Translations under genes and position numbers: made by a program
The notes under the pieces: model-generated
The model's database searches: none
What the model was told of the DNA's origin: nothing
The model's input: the letters and a program-made list of their open reading frames with translations, nothing else
Assembly (NCBI RefSeq): GCF_000385375.1
Contig: NZ_ARVV01000001.1
Location: 3,720,001 to 3,784,000, forward strand
Length of the DNA: 64,000 nt
Source: Methyloversatilis discipulorum
GTDB taxonomy: Bacteria > Pseudomonadota > Gammaproteobacteria > Burkholderiales > Rhodocyclaceae
Reading direction: 5' to 3'
Part shown: piece by piece, positions 58,584 through 64,000 of the stretch
How the letters are laid out: each line of letters opens with the position of its first letter
Numbering within the stretch: position 1 is the first letter of the stretch

Positions 58584-59732
58584 TCAGTAGATGGCGGCAC
58601 CGGCGCCGACGTTGGTGGCCGCGTCCTTCAGCGTCTTCACCACGAAGCGCACTTCGTCCTGCTCGATGAAGCCGTGGAAGGGCAAGGCCAGCGAGCGGTC
58701 GGCGATGCGGTCGGTGTTGGCGAGCTGGCCGCGCTTGTAGCCGTAGCTCTGGTAATGGAACTGCTGGTGCAGCGGCCGGCTGTAAGCGGCCGCCTCGATC
58801 GCTTCGGTGTCGAGATCCTCGATCAGCTGCGCGCGCGCGCTGGCGGTGAAGCGCTTGCCCAGATGCACGACGTAGAGCATCCAGTGCACCTCATCGACGT
58901 CCTGCGCCAGATAGGGCGGCTTGATGCCCTCGAAGGTCTGCATCTGTTCGTGGTACCAGACCTCGACCTGCTTGCGCCGCGCGTGGATCTCGTCGATGCG
59001 CTCAGCCTGGGCGATGCCGATGGCCGCGGTGACGTCACTCATGTTGGCCGAGAAGGGCACGCGGCTGCCGACCGACACCGAGTTGCGATCGCTCAGCCCG
59101 TGCGCACGCAGGTAGCGCAGTTCGCTGGCCAGACGTGCGTCGTCGGTCAGCACCATGCCGCCCTCGCCGCAGTTCAGCGCCAACGGTTGCGAGAAGTCGA
59201 AGATGGACAGGTCGCCGAAGGTGCCGACCAGTTCGCCGAGGTAGCGCGAGCCGATCGCTTCGGTCGAATCCTCGATCAGCGCAAGCCCATGCGCGTCGGC
59301 AATGTCGCGCAGCGGCTTCCACGCGGCCGGATGGCCGTTGCAGTTGTTGCCGATGATGGCGCGCGTGTTCGGCGTGATGCGCGTCAGCACCGATTCCGGC
59401 GCCACCGCACCGGACCAGTAGTCGATGTCGGCCAGCACCGGCGTGGCACCCGCATGCACGATGGCGTGCGCGATGTGGTGCCAGCTGTAGGCGCTGGCGA
59501 TCACTTCGTCGCCCGGGCCGATGCCGAGCGCGCGCAGCGCCATCCAGGCACCTGCCATGCCGCTCGACACGGCCACCGCGTAGCGGCGCCCGTGCAGGTC
59601 GGCGAACACCGACTCGAAAGCTTCCACCATCGGGCCGCCCGACAGCCGGCCGGAACGCATCACCTGCTCCACCAGCTGAGCTTCGCGTTCGCCGACGTCG
59701 GCGAGTGAAAGCGGTATCCAGTCGCTGTCCAT
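58584..59732 (-). CDS. DegT/DnrJ/EryC1/StrS-family protein lacking the PLP lysine
   Basis: A 382-residue type I PLP-fold protein. The N-terminal MRSGRLSGGPMVEAFESVFADLHGRRYAVAVSSGMAGAWMALRALGIGPGDEVI is typical, as is the PLP-Asp region LIEDSTEAIGS. At the place of the Schiff-base Lys, near residue 181, the sequence is FDFSQPLALNCGEGGMV, with Gln. It is therefore unlikely to be a normal aminotransferase. The start at 59732 has GGGAG at 6 bases; 59738 is the alternative. It lies between nif-linked genes; substrate unknown. Confidence 0.8.
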   Translation of the reverse strand: MDSDWIPLSLADVGEREAQLVEQVMRSGRLSGGPMVEAFESVFADLHGRRYAVAVSSGMAGAWMALRALGIGPGDEVIASAYSWHHIAHAIVHAGATPVLADIDYWSGAVAPESVLTRITPNTRAIIGNNCNGHPAAWKPLRDIADAHGLALIEDSTEAIGSRYLGELVGTFGDLSIFDFSQPLALNCGEGGMVLTDDARLASELRYLRAHGLSDRNSVSVGSRVPFSANMSDVTAAIGIAQAERIDEIHARRKQVEVWYHEQMQTFEGIKPPYLAQDVDEVHWMLYVVHLGKRFTASARAQLIEDLDTEAIEAAAYSRPLHQQFHYQSYGYKRGQLANTDRIADRSLALPFHGFIEQDEVRFVVKTLKDAATNVGAGAAIY

Positions 59733-59746
59733 GTTCATCTCCCGGT

Positions 59747-60010
59747 TCAGGTGTGCTGGGTCAGCACGATGCCGTGCGCTGCCAGCGGGTCGGGCGTAAC
59801 CGACCAGCAATGTCCGTCGCTGTGCATCAGGAAAAGATCGCGGTCGCCGATGCGCAGCGCGGGCTTCTCGCCGCGCATGTCGAATGCGTCGACCGCCGAG
59901 GCGCGGACGCCGGGCAGAGCGAGGCGCACGCCGGCAATGGCCTCGCCCAGCGTCGGTGCCGCCAGCGCGATGCGGGCGATCTCGCCCAACTGATCTGCAC
60001 TCAGCGCCAC
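59747..60010 (-). CDS. Small nif-linked protein
   Basis: An 87-residue protein (LSADQLGEIARIALAAPTLGEAIAGVRLALPGVRASAVDAFDMRGEKPALRIGDRDLFLMHSDGHCW) starting at GTG 60010, one base after nifT. Small proteins of this type accompany nifT in proteobacterial clusters. Function unknown. Confidence 0.65.
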   Translation of the reverse strand: MALSADQLGEIARIALAAPTLGEAIAGVRLALPGVRASAVDAFDMRGEKPALRIGDRDLFLMHSDGHCWSVTPDPLAAHGIVLTQHT

Positions 60011-60011
60011 G

Positions 60012-60227
60012 TCACTCGCGTCCGCCGGTCAGGCGGGCCTCCACCGTGATCGGCAGCCGGGTGTCGGCGGCCATCTCGGGCAGGTCCAGCGTCCACCCGT
60101 TGGCGAGCGTGATCTGGCCGCCCCACATGTCCGGGCGCTCCATCTGCACGATGGGTTCTTCCAGGTCCTTCTTCGGCACGTAGAGCGACAGTTCGCCCTT
60201 GCTGCTCTTGCGGATCATGACTTTCAT
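60012..60227 (-). CDS. nifT: NifT/FixU protein
   Basis: A 71-residue NifT: MKVMIRKSSKGELSLYVPKKDLEEPIV and WGGQITLANGWTLDLPEM are diagnostic. It is dispensable in species tested and probably assists maturation. It lies 30 bases after the second nifS. Confidence 0.92.
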   Translation of the reverse strand: MKVMIRKSSKGELSLYVPKKDLEEPIVQMERPDMWGGQITLANGWTLDLPEMAADTRLPITVEARLTGGRE

Positions 60228-60257
60228 GGCGGACTTCCTCGTGGTGACGTGTCGACT

Positions 60258-61394
60258 TCAGGCCGCCGCGGCGGCCGTTTCGGATTGCAGACTGCGCAGT
60301 ACATGGACGACGCGGGCGAGGTGTTCGCCGTCGGTATCGCGACCCAGCGACAGGCGGATCGCCTCGCGTGCGAGCGCCGGCGACACGCCCATCGCGGCCA
60401 GCACGTGCGACGGCTCGCTGCCGCCGGACGAACAGGCTGCCCCCGATGCGGCGAGGATGCCTTCGCGCTCCAGCCGGCCCAGCAGACGGTCGGCCGACTG
60501 GCCCGCAACGGCGATGAAAAGCGTGTTGGGCAGGCGCGGCGCGCCTTCGCCGAACACCGTCAGGCCGGTCAGCGTTTCGCGCAGCGCGTCTTCGAGCGCG
60601 TCGCGCAGCGCGCCCAGGCGCAGCGTTTCGGCCTGCATCGTCGCGCGCGCCTGACGCGCCGCGACGGCAAAGCCGGCGATGCCCGGCATGTTCTCGGTGC
60701 CGCCGCGGCGGCCGCGCTCCTGCTGGCCCGGCAGCAGCGCCGGCCAGCTCAGTCCCTTGCGAACGACGAGCGCGCCGCAGCCCTTGGGTCCGCCGAACTT
60801 GTGGGCGGACATCGACATCAGGTCCACGCCCCAGCCGGCGAAATCCAGCGGTAGCCGGCCGGCCTGCTGGGTGGCATCCACATGCAGCGGCACGGCGGCC
60901 GCGCGCGCGGCGGCGGCCACCTCGACCACCGGCTGCAGCACGCCGGTCTCGTTGTTCGCCGCCATCACCGACAGCAGCGCGGCCGGGCGTTCGAGCGCGG
61001 CGTGCAGTGCGTCGAGACGCAGCACACCGCGCCCATCCACCGGCAGCAGTTCGACCTCGACACCGAAGTCGCGCATGCGTTGCGCCGCCTTCAGGAAGCC
61101 GGCATGCTCGACCGCCGACAGCAGCACCCGCGGCGGCACACCGGGGCGCGACAGCGCGCCAGCGAGCACCTGGTTGTTCGCCTCGGTGGCGCCGCTGGTG
61201 AACACCACCTCGACCGGCTGCGCGCCGGCCAGCGCCGCCACCTCGGCGCGCGCGGCTGTCAGCGCCGACTTCGCGCGCTGGCCAAAGCCGTGTTTGGACG
61301 AGGGATTGCCCCAGCCATCGCGCAGGCAGTCGGTCACCGCCTCGATCACCTCGGGCAGCGGCGGTGTGGTCGCGTTGTGGTCGAGGTAGATCAT
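60258..61394 (-). CDS. Cysteine desulfurase, second NifS-like
   Basis: A 378-residue PLP enzyme. It opens MIYLDHNATTPPLPEVIEAV; the PLP-Lys is in SMSAHKFGGPKGCG and the active Cys in ASGAACSSGGSEPSHVL. Motifs and gene context resemble classical NifS as much as the copy at 29604 does, so this island encodes two desulfurases. The start overlaps the preceding stop (ATGA). Its specific role is not clear from sequence. Confidence 0.9.
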   Translation of the reverse strand: MIYLDHNATTPPLPEVIEAVTDCLRDGWGNPSSKHGFGQRAKSALTAARAEVAALAGAQPVEVVFTSGATEANNQVLAGALSRPGVPPRVLLSAVEHAGFLKAAQRMRDFGVEVELLPVDGRGVLRLDALHAALERPAALLSVMAANNETGVLQPVVEVAAAARAAAVPLHVDATQQAGRLPLDFAGWGVDLMSMSAHKFGGPKGCGALVVRKGLSWPALLPGQQERGRRGGTENMPGIAGFAVAARQARATMQAETLRLGALRDALEDALRETLTGLTVFGEGAPRLPNTLFIAVAGQSADRLLGRLEREGILAASGAACSSGGSEPSHVLAAMGVSPALAREAIRLSLGRDTDGEHLARVVHVLRSLQSETAAAAA

Positions 61395-61762
61395 GGCCAG
61401 AACACCCGGTGCGGGTCGTGCACGATGAGGTCGAGCAGGCGGTCCAGGCTGTTCGAGCGCGAGTGCTGCACCCAGCCACCGAGCAGATGGTCGCAGGCAT
61501 AGAGCACCCAGCTCGCGTCCTCGTGGCGGATGCGCGCGATATCTATCGTTCCGCCCTCGGGGTCGACATTGCGCGAGCAACAGGGGCTGGTGATGATCCA
61601 GCCGTCGTCGGTGTCGTGCAGTGCCGGATGCACGTAGCGATAGCGCTCGCGTGCCGCCAGCGCGCGCAGCACGCGCCGGCGCAGCAGTTCGGTCTCGGCG
61701 ACGACCACGCTGCCGACGGGCGCCGGCGCGTTGCGGAGCGGGCTCAGGGCATGGACGTTCAT
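61391..61762 (-). CDS. Uncharacterised nif-linked protein, 123 residues
   Basis: A soluble protein with one vicinal Cys pair in WIITSPCCSRNVDPEGGTIDIARI and a Cys-His in LYACDHLLGGW. These could bind a metal. No family recognised. It lies between nifZ and the second nifS, with overlap to the latter. Confidence 0.6.
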   Translation of the reverse strand: MNVHALSPLRNAPAPVGSVVVAETELLRRRVLRALAARERYRYVHPALHDTDDGWIITSPCCSRNVDPEGGTIDIARIRHEDASWVLYACDHLLGGWVQHSRSNSLDRLLDLIVHDPHRVFWP

Positions 61763-61776
61763 CGCGCGCGCACCGG

Positions 61777-62046
61777 TCAGACCGGCGCGATCTCCTCTTC
61801 CAGCACGCCGATCACGCAGGGGCGCGGCGCGCCATCGACGCCGCTCGGACCGTCGGCGAATTCGACCATGTAGATCGGAATGTTGGCTTCTTCGTGGTGG
61901 CCGATCTGCACCACCTCGCCGGCCGCCCCCTCTGCCACCAGCAGTGCGTCCAGCGGCACCTCGGGATGGGAGCCATCGTTGAACAGGTCTATCGTCGCGG
62001 CGACGCGCTGACCCCAGCGGAACTTCGGTTCGCGCAATTCAAACAC
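61777..62046 (-). CDS. nifZ: NifZ-domain protein, second copy
   Basis: An 89-residue NifZ-type beta-barrel: FRWGQRVAATIDLFNDGSHPEVP ... LVAEGAAGEVVQIGHHEEANIPIYMVEF. NifZ helps form the second P-cluster pair. It starts at GTG 62046 within the end of the first nifZ. Confidence 0.85.
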   Translation of the reverse strand: MFELREPKFRWGQRVAATIDLFNDGSHPEVPLDALLVAEGAAGEVVQIGHHEEANIPIYMVEFADGPSGVDGAPRPCVIGVLEEEIAPV

Positions 62047-62392
62047 CGTCGCCTCCCACCTTGATGGCTGCCAGTTGATGGACGCGCTCGCCCAGCACCT
62101 CGACCACGTGCGGCGGCAGGTTGTCGAGCGACACCAGTTCGCGCCCGCGCATGCCGACCCGGTGGCCGGTGCCGAGGAATTCGACGGCGTAGATGTAGTA
62201 CTGCTGCAGGAAGGTGCCGATCGACGTGACGAAGCCGACGTCGCCCTTCTTCGCCAGCACCTCGCCGATGTCCTTGCCGCAATAGGTGCCGTCGTTGCGT
62301 ATCGTGTAGCGGCTCACCACGCGCTCGCCGTACTTGAATACCGGCGGCGCGGTCAGTTCGACGGTATCGCTGTCGCGACTGATGTCACCCAT
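62039..62392 (-). CDS. nifZ: NifZ-domain protein, first copy
   Basis: A 117-residue NifZ: FKYGERVVSRYTIRNDGTYCGKDIGEVLAKKGDVGFVTSIGTFLQQYYIYAVEFLGTG matches the family core. Tandem with a second NifZ-domain gene, overlapping by 8 bases; the two domains are separate genes here. Confidence 0.9.
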   Translation of the reverse strand: MGDISRDSDTVELTAPPVFKYGERVVSRYTIRNDGTYCGKDIGEVLAKKGDVGFVTSIGTFLQQYYIYAVEFLGTGHRVGMRGRELVSLDNLPPHVVEVLGERVHQLAAIKVGGDGV

Positions 62393-63185
62393 GTCGATCT
62401 CCTTGTTCCCGATCCAGTTCGTTCAGGCGCGCGCACGCTTCGGCGCGCACATCCGCTTCCTCGTCGCCGGCCGACATCTGCAGCGCAAGCGCACGGCCGG
62501 CGCGGCCGGCCACCAGCCAGCGCACCTCCCAGGCGGGGTCGTGCGCCATGCGGTAGAGCTGGGCCGTCGGCAGCCGCTGCGCCACCTCCTTGCGTATCGA
62601 TATCTCCGGGTCGTCGCACATGCGCAGCAGCGCCGGCATGTCCAGCCGTCGCACCGCCTCCAGCCTGACCTCGGGATCGCTGTCGTCGAGCATGCGCGGC
62701 AGCAGCGCTGCCGGCAGGCGCTGCGCCACCAGCTTGCGCACGTAGTAGTCCTCGTCGCCGGCCATGGCGAGCAGTTCTCGCCCTTCGAGCCGCATGGCGA
62801 CGCGGATGCGCACTTCGCGATGCGGGTCGTCGCGCAGCTTCACCACCTGCGCCAGCGGCAGGCGCACCGCCACCGACAGGCGCACCGTCTCGTCCTCGTC
62901 GTCGATCAGCGACTGCAGGCGGAACACGTCGGCACGGCGGCAGGCGATGGCGCGCACTTCAAAATAGGGGTGATGCAGGAAGGTATTGCTGAGGTCGGGA
63001 TTCCAGCGGAAGAAGCGGTCGATGCGCTTGGCGTAGCGGTCCTGCACGCAGGCGCGCCCGCGCTCGCAGCGGGCACCGAGCAGTTCGGCGTCGCAGAGCG
63101 AACAGTCGAGATCGTCGCCGCTCCAGGCCAGCGGCGGAATATCGTCCGACGGATCGTACGAGGCCTGCGGCAGCGTGCTCATCAT
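62385..63185 (-). CDS. Leucine-rich repeat variant (LRV) Fe-S protein
   Basis: A 266-residue protein like the Azotobacter nif-linked LRV protein. The N-terminal Cys cluster (LDCSLCDAELLGARCERGRACVQD) should bind a [4Fe-4S] centre. About seven 24-residue LRV repeats follow (for example HPYFEVRAIACRRADVFRLQSLIDD, DSDPEVRLEAVRRLDMPALLRMCDD). Probably a scaffold or sensor; exact role unknown. It overlaps nifZ by 8 bases. Confidence 0.88.
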   Translation of the reverse strand: MMSTLPQASYDPSDDIPPLAWSGDDLDCSLCDAELLGARCERGRACVQDRYAKRIDRFFRWNPDLSNTFLHHPYFEVRAIACRRADVFRLQSLIDDEDETVRLSVAVRLPLAQVVKLRDDPHREVRIRVAMRLEGRELLAMAGDEDYYVRKLVAQRLPAALLPRMLDDSDPEVRLEAVRRLDMPALLRMCDDPEISIRKEVAQRLPTAQLYRMAHDPAWEVRWLVAGRAGRALALQMSAGDEEADVRAEACARLNELDREQGDRHG

Positions 63186-63742
63186 GGCGCGGCTCCAAGC
63201 GCTGTCGCGATGTCCGGGCAGTCCTCGTAACCGAGGTCATCGCGTCCCATGCGCGCAAGCACGTCGCCTATCACCCGGTGACCGACCTTGTCCTCCGGAT
63301 CCATCACCGCCAGCCTGGCCAGCGCGGCGCGACCGACGTCGAGTTCGCCCAGACGCGCGCTCAGATAGGCGTAGCCCTTGAGCGAGAACAGCCAGAAGCG
63401 CGGCATCGGCTCCAGCGCGCGAAAGCGCGCGTCGGCCTCGACTCGCCGCCAGTCCGCCGGCAGACCGAGCGCCGCCGCCGCACAGGCGATGGCGCGCTCG
63501 CCGACGTCGCGCGCCGCGCGCAGCCGGTTGCCATAGAAGTGGAAGCGATAGAGCGCGATCAGCGTCGCCGGGTGCGAAGGCGCGAGTGCGTGCGCCTCGT
63601 CGAGCAAGGCCTGCGCCTCGGCAACGCGGTTGCGGATCAGGCCGGCGCGCGCGATCAGCGCTTCGGCCTCGGGCGGCAGCCCGCGACCGAGCACGGCGAG
63701 GCCGGGATCGGCCAGATCGTCGTGGGCATCGATCGCCTGCAT
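63182..63742 (-). CDS. TPR-like nif-associated protein, copy 2
   Basis: A 186-residue helical repeat protein (ALIARAGLIRNRVAEAQALLDEAHALAPSHPATLIALYRFHFYGNRLRAARDVGERAI). GLPADWRRVEADARF ... RFWLFSLKGYAYLSARLG matches the protein at 37872-38360, showing paralogy. It overlaps the LRV gene start. Probably a protein-binding adaptor. Confidence 0.6.
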   Translation of the reverse strand: MQAIDAHDDLADPGLAVLGRGLPPEAEALIARAGLIRNRVAEAQALLDEAHALAPSHPATLIALYRFHFYGNRLRAARDVGERAIACAAAALGLPADWRRVEADARFRALEPMPRFWLFSLKGYAYLSARLGELDVGRAALARLAVMDPEDKVGHRVIGDVLARMGRDDLGYEDCPDIATALGAAP

Positions 63743-63752
63743 GACCGCCTCC

Positions 63753-64000
63753 TCAACCGCGACGGATGCTGTCGAGGCCGACCGTCGCGACGCCGGGCAT
63801 CGCGTGGCCGTGGCCGTGACCGTGTGCGTGCTGCTGCACGCCCGGTGCGCCGGCCGGTGCGCTGCTGCTGCATGCGCACGGTGCCTGGTTCGGGTTGATG
63901 AAGGTGAGCCCGCTCTTGGTCGGCGTGTCGGCGAAATCGACGGTCACGCCTTCGAGCAGCAGGCGCGACTCGGCCGGCAGGAACAGCCGCACACCGGAGG
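63753..64000 (-). CDS. Nif-specific A-type Fe-S carrier (HesB/IscA), C-terminal part
   Basis: The C-terminal 82 residues are in the window; the start lies beyond the right edge. GVRLFLPAESRLLLEGVTVDFADTPTKSGLTFINPNQAPCACSSS matches the A-type carrier core, with the CxC motif. A His-rich tail with an alternating HGHGHGH stretch follows, possibly for metal storage or delivery, and is unusual for the family. Confidence 0.8.
   Translation of the reverse strand, partial: SGVRLFLPAESRLLLEGVTVDFADTPTKSGLTFINPNQAPCACSSSAPAGAPGVQQHAHGHGHGHAMPGVATVGLDSIRRG

Overview
The window is GC-rich, densely coded DNA from a diazotrophic betaproteobacterium that degrades aromatics. Protein content and gene order fit the Rhodocyclales (Azoarcus / Thauera / Methyloversatilis neighbourhood). 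That placement is inferred from gene content; there is no rRNA or other phylogenetic marker here. I saw no tRNA, rRNA, CRISPR array or insertion sequence.

Region 1 (1-20145) is a phenol-to-central-metabolism pathway on the minus strand. Catechol 2,3-dioxygenase and the multicomponent phenol hydroxylase (dmpB, dmpKLMNOPQ; 18045 down to 12128) form one operon. It has a sigma-54-type promoter at 18165-18180 and two upstream activator palindromes, and is faced by a DmpR/XylR-family activator gene (18451-20145). The lower meta-cleavage operon (heme-binding-like protein, dmpC, D, E, a carboxymuconolactone-decarboxylase-family gene, F, G, H and the tautomerase; 8524 down to 1258) faces a GntR/FCD regulator (8715-9455). 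Downstream of it lie a frameshifted YCF48-like lipoprotein gene and the start of an RND transporter. A PaeR7I/XhoI-type restriction-modification pair (9551-12001) sits between the two catabolic blocks. A 14-base motif is shared by both catabolic promoter regions, which suggests common control by the GntR protein.

Region 2 (20156-64000) is a large nitrogen-fixation island. The minus-strand unit 29301-20156 holds rnfABCDGE-rnfH, a SagB-like nitroreductase, a rhodanese-ankyrin protein and a putative antiporter: low-potential electron supply plus accessories. The plus-strand unit 29604-34253 holds nifS, an IscU-type scaffold, two A-type carriers, hscA and a ferredoxin. A second plus unit (34782-38360) holds nifV, cysE, nifW, a ferritin-like protein, a thioredoxin-fold ferredoxin and a TPR-like protein. 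A short housekeeping-like stretch follows (38361-41203). The minus unit 46293-41378 makes FeMo-co: nifE, N, X, two NifX-associated genes, fdxB, nifQ. A plus operon of a degenerate receiver protein, an AAA+ ATPase and flavodoxin nifF (46925-49618) comes next, then nifHDK (54166 down to 50057) with a strong terminator. A truncated-hemoglobin operon diverges from nifH. The right end (64000 down to 56731) is a block of maturation and accessory genes: A-type carrier, LRV protein, two nifZ, second nifS, nifT, a lysine-less DegT-family protein, a SIR2-like protein, a ferredoxin and several unknowns.

Seven -24/-12 (GG-N10-GC) sites lie in front of the nif/rnf units, six of them in three divergent pairs. 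The nifV promoter is the best case, with two exact TGT-N10-ACA NifA-type sites and an IHF-like site. nifA, nifL, nifB and nifM are not in the window. The most interesting under-described parts are the receiver/AAA+/flavodoxin operon, the SIR2-like plus DegT-like pair, and the conserved-looking small unknowns among the nif genes.
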